The translations under genes were made by a program, and so were the position numbers. Source: Pseudopedobacter sp038237895 (GTDB lineage: Bacteria; Bacteroidota; Bacteroidia; Sphingobacteriales; Sphingobacteriaceae). From it: 21,097 nucleotides of DNA. Each line of letters starts with the position of its first letter. Positions within the stretch are counted from its first letter, which is position 1. Location: assembly GCA_038237895.1 (NCBI GenBank), contig JBBRYE010000057.1, forward strand, positions 1 to 21,097. The letters are read 5' to 3'. Below are positions 14,046 to 21,097 of this stretch, piece after piece. Under the pieces are notes generated by a model. That model worked only from the letters and a program-made list of their open reading frames with translations. It was not told the origin of the DNA and did not search any database.

Positions 14046-15695
14046 TTATAATGAAACGCCTCTTTTCCAAGGGATAAAATCATCCTGTCCGTGTTTTACC
14101 GCACAAACCTCAATATCGCCGCTTGCTACTTTAATCACATAATCTAAAATACGCTCACCTGCCTCATAAATTGTTTCTCCGTTATCAATGATAGTTCCTG
14201 TGTTTACATCCATAATATCAATCATTTTATTGAAAAGCGTAGTGTTACTTGCAATTTTTATCACAGGTGTAATCGGATTTCCGGTTGGAGTTCCAAGTCC
14301 GGTTGTAAATAAAACAACGTTCGCTCCTGAGCCAACTTCTGCCGTTGTTGATTCCACATCATTTCCTGGAGTGCATAAAAGATTCAATCCTGGTTTTGTT
14401 ACCATTTCTGGATAATCCAAAATAGCGACTACCGGAGAGGTACCTCCTTTTTTTGCTGCTCCCGCAGATTTTATGGCATCGGTAATCAAACCATCTTTGA
14501 TATTACCGGGTGAAGGATTCATATCGAAACCAGAGCCGGCCGCAACCGCTTTTGCAGCATAAGTTTTCATTAGAGATGAAAAACGATTAGCTTCCTCTAC
14601 GGTTACACACCTATCACTGATGTTTTGCTCAACTCCACAAAGTTCGGGAAACTCTGCCAAAATCACTTTACCACCTAAAGCCACCAACAAATCAGAAGTA
14701 TATCCAATAGCAGGATTTGCAGAAATACCAGAAAAACCATCAGATCCACCACACTCTAAACCAATGGTAATATTGCTTAATGGTGCTGGTTTTCTTTCAT
14801 GTTGATTGGCTTCCATCAACCCTGCAAAAGTCTGCTTAATTGCTAAAGCCAATAAATCGGCTTCTGTACCTACTTTTTGCTGGTCTAAAATATAAAGTGG
14901 CTTGCTAAAATTTGCATCTCTCTTTTTAATCTCTTCTTCTAAAATGGGAACTTGAGCATTTTGACAGCCCAAACTCAATACCGTTGCTCCAGCGCAATTA
15001 GGATTGGTAATATAACCTGCCAATAAAGCACATAAAGCTTGAGCGTCATCCCTAGTTCCACCACAGCCACCATCATGATTCAAGAATTTGATTCCATCTA
15101 CATTAGGGAATAATCTTTTGCTTTTTTCCGGTTGGTTTTCTATAAAGATATCGGCGTTTAAAATCGAATTTTTATCTGCTCCTGACTGGTAAAGATCAAT
15201 CAATTTTAAAGCTTGGTTCTGATAGGCCTTCTTTCTGCCATATCCTAATGGGGTAACCAATGCCTCTTGCAAAACCTCGAGATTTCTGTTCTCGCAAAAC
15301 ACCATCGGGATTACCAACCAATAATTTGCAGTTCCTACCCTTCCATCTGCTCGGTGAAAACCATTGAAGGTTGCGTTTTCCCATTTACTCACATCGGGTT
15401 TATCCCATTCTAATTTTCTTTCTCCTACTTCAAAACTATTTGCGGCATGTTTAACATTATTGGTATTAATAATATTTCCTGCTTTTAAATCAATCTGTGC
15501 TTTACCCACCAAAACCCCGTACATCATTAATTCTTCACCAATGTTTAAATCATTTGTTAAAAATTTATGCTTGGCTTTCACATCATCCAGCAATGTAATC
15601 TTTTCATTTTCATAGATAATGATCTCTCCTTTAAAAAGATCGGTTAACGCAACCAGCAAGTTATCCTTTGGATGTACCTTTAAAACTCTATCCAT
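14046..15695 (-). CDS. uxaA: Altronate dehydratase UxaA
   Basis: Cytoplasmic dehydratase that converts D-altronate to 2-keto-3-deoxy-D-gluconate, third step of the galacturonate isomerase route. The 549-residue protein has an N-terminal SAF-type domain (about 1-95, fused as in full-length UxaA). The large C-terminal galactarate/altronate dehydratase domain follows, with FHRADGRVGTANYW, HDGGCGGTRDDA, LSLGCQNAQ, GLECGGSDGFSGISANPAIG and LAEFPELCGVEQ. The conserved Cys residues suit the Fe/Mn-dependent chemistry of the family. The ATG at 15695 lies 6 bases after the uxaB stop codon, so the two are likely co-translated. The related galactarate dehydratase GarD is the main alternative, but the uxaB/uxaC context decides for UxaA. 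Confidence 0.96.
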   Translation of the reverse strand: MDRVLKVHPKDNLLVALTDLFKGEIIIYENEKITLLDDVKAKHKFLTNDLNIGEELMMYGVLVGKAQIDLKAGNIINTNNVKHAANSFEVGERKLEWDKPDVSKWENATFNGFHRADGRVGTANYWLVIPMVFCENRNLEVLQEALVTPLGYGRKKAYQNQALKLIDLYQSGADKNSILNADIFIENQPEKSKRLFPNVDGIKFLNHDGGCGGTRDDAQALCALLAGYITNPNCAGATVLSLGCQNAQVPILEEEIKKRDANFSKPLYILDQQKVGTEADLLALAIKQTFAGLMEANQHERKPAPLSNITIGLECGGSDGFSGISANPAIGYTSDLLVALGGKVILAEFPELCGVEQNISDRCVTVEEANRFSSLMKTYAAKAVAAGSGFDMNPSPGNIKDGLITDAIKSAGAAKKGGTSPVVAILDYPEMVTKPGLNLLCTPGNDVESTTAEVGSGANVVLFTTGLGTPTGNPITPVIKIASNTTLFNKMIDIMDVNTGTIIDNGETIYEAGERILDYVIKVASGDIEVCAVKHGQDDFIPWKRGVSL

Positions 15696-15701
15696 CTTCT
15701 G

Positions 15702-17207
15702 TTAATTAACGCTTTCTTTGATCATGAGTTGTTTTATGGATACCTTATTTTCCATCAATTTTAGGTAATTATTTACTGCTTTTTCAAAATTAGGCAAAGT
15801 TCTCAAATCTGCTCCCCAAACTGATTCGTCACCAAGTATTGTGTTTACGATATCATTAGGATTTTCACTCCAAAGCTTACTTAAATAAGCTACTTTGCTG
15901 TCGTTAATCAAATATTCCTGATTATTAATTTTACCGAAATATTTATTATTTTTTGTATTGAAAGGTTTCATAAACCTGATATAAGCAGCGAAACCTAAGG
16001 CGATTAAATCTGGAACGTTGTGGTATAGCTTAAAGTAATTCTGTAAAATAGGCACAACCCGCATCTCTAGTTTAGATGTATAATTAGCGCTTATGCTTAA
16101 CCATTGATGGTTAATGTGTGGATTTCTAAACCTATCTAATACGTTTTTGGCAAAAGTGTGCTTTTGTTCTTTTGATATCTCATAAGGTATTGCGGGTGCA
16201 ATTTCATTGATCATCAAATCACGGATATAACTTTCCATGTCTTCATAATCCATAGCAGATTTAACAGTATCAAATCCGGACAAAAAGGCTAATCCGCAGC
16301 TTAAGGTATGAGTTCCGTTTAGTAATCTTAATTTTAATTCCCGGTGTAAGTTGATATCTGGCGTAATAATTACACCGCTATCTGCTTGTGCAAAAGAAAG
16401 TTTTTCTTTAACTATCTCGTTCCCCTCAATTGCCCAAAGTCGATAGACTTCTGACATGATCAATAATTCATCCTTATAACCAAGTTGGGTTTTTAATTCA
16501 TTTAACTGATTTTTATCAGGTTTACCCGGGACGATACAATCTACCAAAGAATTGCAGAAATAATTGTTCTCTTGTAACCAGGTGATAAAATCTTGAGAAA
16601 GGTGATTTGTTTTACAGAGGGTTAGTAAAATGTCCTTTAATTGGGTGGCATTATCCACGATCAATTCTGTAGGGACGATTACCAAACCTTTATCTTTTGC
16701 ACCATTAAATGTGATAAACCTGTGATGTAATAACGCCAATAATTTACCCGGAAAAGAAATTGGGGGATGGGATTTGATATCTTCTTCAACCAATTGAATA
16801 CCTACTTCTGTGGTATTGCTGATAATAATCTCTAAAGAATCAGAAGCAGCGAAATCTAAGATCTCGTTCCATTGTTTACTTGCTATCAAAACCCTGCTTA
16901 TCGCTGATGAAACTATATTTTGCTCAATGGTATTGCCGTTTTCTATCCCTTTGATACAAATGGTGTACAGGTTATCCTGGTTATCAAACTCATTGCTACT
17001 GCCATGATCGGTTGACTTTACTACCACAATACGTCCATTAAATATGCCTTGTCTGTTTGCCTTATCGATAAAAAAATCTGGCAAACCACGTAGTAAAACC
17101 CCTGTCCCAAATTGTAATACTTTTTCGGGCAAATCAAACAGACTTTGTTTTGGCTTTATCAAGCTTTCAGATGAAACCAAGCTTAAGTTTTTCTTATTTA
17201 AAATCAT
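15702..17207 (-). CDS. uxaB: Tagaturonate reductase (altronate oxidoreductase) UxaB
   Basis: NAD-dependent oxidoreductase of the mannitol dehydrogenase family that reduces D-tagaturonate to D-altronate. The 501 residues match the family. The N-terminal Rossmann segment VLQFGTGVLLRGLPDFFIDK (30-49) binds NAD. The C-terminal helical domain contains LNGTHTLSCGLAFLSG and SEVYRLWAIEGNE, typical of the uronate branch. The related fructuronate reductase UxuB has the same fold; the neighbours uxaA and pectinases favour UxaB. The ATG at 17207 begins 4 bases after the stop codon of the GH105-type gene, indicating tight translational coupling in one operon. Confidence 0.95.
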   Translation of the reverse strand: MILNKKNLSLVSSESLIKPKQSLFDLPEKVLQFGTGVLLRGLPDFFIDKANRQGIFNGRIVVVKSTDHGSSNEFDNQDNLYTICIKGIENGNTIEQNIVSSAISRVLIASKQWNEILDFAASDSLEIIISNTTEVGIQLVEEDIKSHPPISFPGKLLALLHHRFITFNGAKDKGLVIVPTELIVDNATQLKDILLTLCKTNHLSQDFITWLQENNYFCNSLVDCIVPGKPDKNQLNELKTQLGYKDELLIMSEVYRLWAIEGNEIVKEKLSFAQADSGVIITPDINLHRELKLRLLNGTHTLSCGLAFLSGFDTVKSAMDYEDMESYIRDLMINEIAPAIPYEISKEQKHTFAKNVLDRFRNPHINHQWLSISANYTSKLEMRVVPILQNYFKLYHNVPDLIALGFAAYIRFMKPFNTKNNKYFGKINNQEYLINDSKVAYLSKLWSENPNDIVNTILGDESVWGADLRTLPNFEKAVNNYLKLMENKVSIKQLMIKESVN

Positions 17208-17211
17208 GGTC

Positions 17212-19164
17212 CTATTTATTTGGTGCTTGCTTTAAAAGCCAATACATTAATTCTTTTGCGGCTGTTAAGTTTTGGAAAGTATCGGGTAGTTTTCTGCCAT
17301 CTATATATTCGTTATATAACCAAGGATCGCCAACGGCGAACACTGTCCCTTTCCCCAATTTGGCTGATGCCATAATAACATCGCCTTTATGCTCTACTAC
17401 CGCTTTAGCGGGAGTTGTTAAATCAAGCGTACTGATTTCTTTTAAATAAGTTTGTGGCCCAGATGGGAATACGCTGTTTCCGGCATCAATTTTTATCTTG
17501 CCCATATCAAATTGAGAGCCTGTAACCGGGTTTTTCAATTCGTATTTAAACTGCATGCCAAACTGCCTTGCTAAATCATTAAAATGTGGAAGTTCACAAT
17601 TGTTAGAGTCGTTGGCCATCAACAATAAAACGCCTCCTTGTTTAACCCACTCGACAATATTTTGGATATATGGCGCCATCATGTAATGAGGAAATTCTGA
17701 TTCCTTTTTACTATCTGGATCAACAATAATGTAAGCCGATGAGTTGGCTAAGTTGGAAGCCGTTGGCCCCTCTTTTAAAGTCTCAGTTTTTGCGCCCATA
17801 TTTCTGATGGTTTCTCCTAGCAATCCAAATCCATCATTATCCCATTCATTCCATACATAATGAAAGCTTTCTGGTTTACATGTGATATCTTTTCTAGTTT
17901 CGTTATTGAAATAGTTATCTAACAAAACATTTTTGTTTTTACCGATTTGTTGAATATTTCTCAACTCCATTTCATTACTTGCTAATAAAAAAGCACCCAC
18001 GCCTTTTGGGTCGTCTTGTACTACTTTTTCACTTAAATAATATTCATAACTTCCATCCCGATAAGGTTTGCCGCCTAAACCTGCAACGCTAACCGTTCCG
18101 TTTAAATGAAGCAAACCTTGTGCATCTCTTACCAAAAACTCTTTTTGAATTCCTCTATATCCTTTTTCTGCAACAGCTTCATAGTTACTTGGCAAATAAC
18201 CAAGTCTAACACCTTTTGCTAAAGCATAAACAAACATGTTAGCAGCAGATGCCTCTAAATAATTTCCTTTTCCGTTTGGTTGGTCTAAAACTTCATACCA
18301 TAATCCAGATTTTTTATCTTGAACCTTAACAGTTGCATCTGCAAAGCGATTTAGGATATCAACCAACTGTTGTCTTTTAGGATGATTTATTGGGAAATTT
18401 TCCAAAACATCTACTAAAGCCATACCATACCAACCCATCGCCCTGCCCCAAAAATTTGGAGAATTTCCAGTTTCTTTATTAGCCCAAGCTTGTTCTTTAG
18501 ATTCATCCCAACCATGGTAAAGTAACCCTGTTTTAGGGTCTCTAGCATGTTTTTCCATATAAATAAACTGATTTACAATATCATCAAAGGCTTCATTTTG
18601 GTGAAAATCTTTCGCATATTCTGCATAAAAAGGTTCGCCCATATACAAACCATCTAGCCACATTTGGTAAGGATAAACTTTCTTATGCCAGAAACCACCT
18701 TCTTTGGTTCTTGGTTGCCCTTCCAATTGTTTTCTTAAAGAAGATGCTGCTTTGTAGTATTTATCTTTTCCAGTAACTTGATATAAAAACAATAGCGAAC
18801 GACCATTTTTTATATTATCGATATTATAATCAGTTAATTTATAACGATCAATCGTTCCATCGTTTTTAACAAAAAAGTCCATGCTGTTTTGAATATAATT
18901 GAAATATTTCCCTTCTCCAGTTCGCTTCCAAATGTTCGCAATGCCTTCTAAAACTACACCTTGATCATAAGCCCATTTTACCGGTTTTCCTTCTTCCATT
19001 AAAAGAGAATCTGCCCATTTTGTCATTACTGTTCTGGCCATATCTTCAGAAAGAGATAGCTTAGCACTTTGATTTATTATTCCCTTTTTAGACGCACATG
19101 ATGAAACGATTATCATCATCGTGAAAACAGAAAAGAAAAAATATTTTTTAAACAATTGTGTCAT
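17212..19164 (-). CDS. GH105/GH88-type unsaturated galacturonyl hydrolase lipoprotein with extra C-terminal domain
   Basis: A 650-residue surface or periplasmic lipoprotein: signal with lipobox VSSC, lipidated Cys23. Residues about 35-385 form the (alpha/alpha)6 barrel of GH88/GH105 enzymes, which remove the 4,5-unsaturated galacturonyl residue left at the non-reducing end by pectate or rhamnogalacturonan lyases. The catalytic acid candidates are Asp116 (NIDNIKNGRS) and Asp171 (MWLDGLYMGEPF), matching the two Asp of YteR-type enzymes; WGRAMGWYGMALVDVLE is another family segment. About residues 415-650 form a second alpha/beta domain resembling the class-I glutamine-amidotransferase-like or DUF4350 fold (IIVDPDS, WVKQGGVLLLMAND, GKGTVFAVGDPWLYN), with no obvious catalytic triad. 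The stop of the GH28 gene abuts its start with no gap, so both are in one operon. Confidence 0.93.
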   Translation of the reverse strand: MTQLFKKYFFFSVFTMMIIVSSCASKKGIINQSAKLSLSEDMARTVMTKWADSLLMEEGKPVKWAYDQGVVLEGIANIWKRTGEGKYFNYIQNSMDFFVKNDGTIDRYKLTDYNIDNIKNGRSLLFLYQVTGKDKYYKAASSLRKQLEGQPRTKEGGFWHKKVYPYQMWLDGLYMGEPFYAEYAKDFHQNEAFDDIVNQFIYMEKHARDPKTGLLYHGWDESKEQAWANKETGNSPNFWGRAMGWYGMALVDVLENFPINHPKRQQLVDILNRFADATVKVQDKKSGLWYEVLDQPNGKGNYLEASAANMFVYALAKGVRLGYLPSNYEAVAEKGYRGIQKEFLVRDAQGLLHLNGTVSVAGLGGKPYRDGSYEYYLSEKVVQDDPKGVGAFLLASNEMELRNIQQIGKNKNVLLDNYFNNETRKDITCKPESFHYVWNEWDNDGFGLLGETIRNMGAKTETLKEGPTASNLANSSAYIIVDPDSKKESEFPHYMMAPYIQNIVEWVKQGGVLLLMANDSNNCELPHFNDLARQFGMQFKYELKNPVTGSQFDMGKIKIDAGNSVFPSGPQTYLKEISTLDLTTPAKAVVEHKGDVIMASAKLGKGTVFAVGDPWLYNEYIDGRKLPDTFQNLTAAKELMYWLLKQAPNK

Positions 19165-20880
19165 TTATTTAATGGTTAATGCTTTTAAAGATGCTCCTAG
19201 AGAGTAAGTAATTTTATCTTTAGATGAGGAAATAGAAGAGTTAGAAAGCTTTACTCCGGCTGTTTTATCTCCAGAAATATTCATCAATGATTTTATATCT
19301 GTAAAAGATTTTAAGCCATCAAAACTGATGTTTTTACTATTGTTGATACTAATTAATGGATCAGTTTTAACAATTAATAAATTTAGATTTTTGATGGTGA
19401 TATTGCTCGCCTCAGTTAATTCTACACCTTCATTAGCTTGTATGGTAAGGTTCTCCAGATAAATATCACGAATATTCATTTCTGGCAAACCTCTTATAAA
19501 GATAGCTTTAGAAGCTCCATCACAAGAAATATTCCTAATATGAAAATCTTTAAATTGTGGAGTTTCTTCTGTTACCGGGATCAATTGAACTTTTGGTGCC
19601 TCTCTAATTTCTCCTGCTAATGGAACAGGATCCTTTGCGGCATAATACATATCAAAAAGTATGGCTTCGCCGGCAATATCTTTCATATTGATATCTGAAA
19701 TATAAATTTTTTCTACTACACCTCCACGTCCTCTTGTGGTTTTAAAACGTAATCCAATATCGGTACCAATAAATGAATTATTATAAACAAATAAGTTTCT
19801 TGCTCCTCCAGACATTTCACTACCAATTACAAACCCACCATGGGCGTGATAAACAACATTATTACGAGCAATTAAATTTTCGGTTGGCATTCCACGTTTT
19901 CTACCGTCGGCATCTCTTCCAGATTTGATACAAATTCCATCATCGCCAACATCAAATGTTGAGTTTTCTATCATTACATTTTTACAGGATTCTATGTCAA
20001 CACCATCACCATTTTGAGCATAAAAAGGGTTTTTTGCGTAAACTCCTCTAAGCGTTAAATCTTCGCACATCAACGGGTGTAAACACCAAGCTGGCGAGTT
20101 TTGAAACGTAACATCTTCTAATAATACCTTTTTGCAATTGGTTAAAACCAATAAATTTGGTCTAAAAAAATCTTTCATATCGGCATAATCAGCCAAACTT
20201 TTGCCCGCTATAAGTACGCTAGCATCTTTTGTTTGATCGCCTTTAAGGTAACTTGCAGATGGATACCATGTTTTTTTATCCTCGCTTACTAAACCTCCAG
20301 ATTTTAAAAGGTTTTTCCATTGAGATTCTGTTAGTTTATCTTTTTTAACAGATCGCCAAACATCTCCATTTCCATCAATTATTCCTTTTCCGGTAATCGC
20401 TATGTTTTCTAAATCGGAACCAGAGATGGGAGATTCATTTCTAACCGAAGGCTTACCTTCCCAATTTCCCTCAATTAATTTGTATTGATTTTTATCTTTT
20501 GTAAACTGTAAAATGGCATCTCGTTTAATATGCACATTCACATTGCTTTTCATGTAAATAGGGCCAGTTAACCAAATTCCTCCTGGGACTAGAACTACAC
20601 CACCACCGTTCTTACTGCATTTTGAAATGGCATCATTAATGATTTTTGTGTTTAAGAAAATACCATCGCCTTTAGCTCCATATTTACTAATATCAAAAGT
20701 ATCCCTCTTAAATACTGGAGTTTTTATAATTGGCATTTTTACCTTAAAGTAGTTGATAAAGGCTAAAGAATCTGTAATACCAGATGAATTAGTCCTTAAT
20801 TTGGAACTAGTATTTGCGCTGCATGATATTAAGATGGTTTGTGATAATAATCCTAAAAGGATGATTTTAAAATTTCTCAT
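19165..20880 (-). CDS. GH28 polygalacturonase lipoprotein
   Basis: Right-handed beta-helix glycoside hydrolase of family 28 that hydrolyses galacturonan. Numbered from ATG 20880 (571 residues), the lipoprotein signal ends at Cys20 (LISC). The pectin-lyase-fold entry motif FDISKYGAKGDG is at about 62-73. Catalytic elements are NGDGVD (Asp292), GDDGICIK (Asp313/Asp314), HAHGGFVIG (His347) and RFKTTRGRGG (Arg378, Lys380), so the enzyme looks active. An upstream ATG at 20913 has AAGG seven bases before it and would add 11 basic residues; I prefer 20880 for a standard lipoprotein signal length but this is not decisive. First gene of the pectin/galacturonate unit; the unsaturated galacturonyl hydrolase gene follows immediately. 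Endo versus exo action cannot be told from the sequence. Confidence 0.95.
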   Translation of the reverse strand: MRNFKIILLGLLSQTILISCSANTSSKLRTNSSGITDSLAFINYFKVKMPIIKTPVFKRDTFDISKYGAKGDGIFLNTKIINDAISKCSKNGGGVVLVPGGIWLTGPIYMKSNVNVHIKRDAILQFTKDKNQYKLIEGNWEGKPSVRNESPISGSDLENIAITGKGIIDGNGDVWRSVKKDKLTESQWKNLLKSGGLVSEDKKTWYPSASYLKGDQTKDASVLIAGKSLADYADMKDFFRPNLLVLTNCKKVLLEDVTFQNSPAWCLHPLMCEDLTLRGVYAKNPFYAQNGDGVDIESCKNVMIENSTFDVGDDGICIKSGRDADGRKRGMPTENLIARNNVVYHAHGGFVIGSEMSGGARNLFVYNNSFIGTDIGLRFKTTRGRGGVVEKIYISDINMKDIAGEAILFDMYYAAKDPVPLAGEIREAPKVQLIPVTEETPQFKDFHIRNISCDGASKAIFIRGLPEMNIRDIYLENLTIQANEGVELTEASNITIKNLNLLIVKTDPLISINNSKNISFDGLKSFTDIKSLMNISGDKTAGVKLSNSSISSSKDKITYSLGASLKALTIK

Positions 20881-21082
20881 TCGTTTATTTCTTAATATTA
20901 AATTATTCAACATTAGTAACCTTGCTAAATAAGGATTTCTAAGTCGGATAAGTAAAAATGTAAATTTCTAAATGTAATCTTGGTTTATAAAAAACGGCAT
21001 TTATTGGCTGTAGAAAACATTGTTTCTAAACAATTTTAAGGATTTTAAGCGTGGTATTTAGCCATTATAAGCTATTTATTTG

Positions 21083-21097
21083 TGCAATCGTTACCGG
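21083..21097. promoter_or_regulatory. Possible operator half-site cut by the window end
   Basis: The window ends with tgcaatcgttaccgg, about 200 bases upstream of the GH28 start. Its ACCGG end is what the left half of a palindrome centred on ACCGGT would look like, as in operators of LacI-family regulators. Only half is visible and the other half is not in the window. Confidence 0.25.

Noticed and set aside
1..21097. CRISPR arrays, tRNA/rRNA genes, transposases or prophage genes
   Set aside because: I looked in all spacers and saw no regularly spaced repeats, tRNA-like cloverleafs, rRNA stretches or mobile-element proteins.

Overview
The window is low-GC, densely coded bacterial chromosome, most likely from a Bacteroidota member of the Sphingobacteriaceae (Pedobacter-like). 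The reasons are the protein types (tandem secreted amidohydrolases, lipoprotein pectinases, hybrid histidine kinase), start sites mostly without a Shine-Dalgarno sequence, and a few matches to the Bacteroidota -7 promoter element TANNTTTG. The assignment is an inference from sequence character, not from a database comparison.

Left part (1-3700, minus strand): the start of a tryptophan biosynthesis operon, read right to left. It begins with a short leader ORF (3618-3695) carrying three consecutive Trp codons, followed by a strong hairpin plus U-run (3558-3587). Together they look like a ribosome-mediated trp attenuator. Then come trpE, trpG, a PIN-domain toxin-like gene overlapping a 54-codon partner, and trpC, which runs off the left edge. 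trpD is not between trpG and trpC; the toxin-antitoxin-like pair sits there instead. AGCTTAAAGC-type short repeats lie on both sides of trpE.

Middle part (3761-12460): a small four-helix membrane protein and a secreted serine beta-lactamase-like hydrolase (both minus). A divergent plus-strand pair of secreted amidohydrolase-family proteins follows. The first has a degenerate N-terminal half and an apparently active C-terminal half; the second lacks the metal-binding HxH. Two terminator-like hairpins close that unit. A hybrid sensor histidine kinase/response regulator follows on its own promoter and converges on the last block through a bidirectional terminator.

Right part (12486-20880, minus strand): a compact pectin/galacturonate catabolic unit transcribed right to left. 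It encodes a GH28 polygalacturonase lipoprotein, a GH105/88-type unsaturated galacturonyl hydrolase lipoprotein with an extra C-terminal domain, then UxaB, UxaA and UxaC. The hydrolases release galacturonate units outside the cytoplasm. UxaC converts galacturonate to tagaturonate, UxaB reduces it to altronate, and UxaA dehydrates that to 2-keto-3-deoxygluconate. No transporter, SusC/SusD pair, KDG kinase or KDPG aldolase lies in the window. The right end holds what looks like half of an operator palindrome cut by the window boundary.
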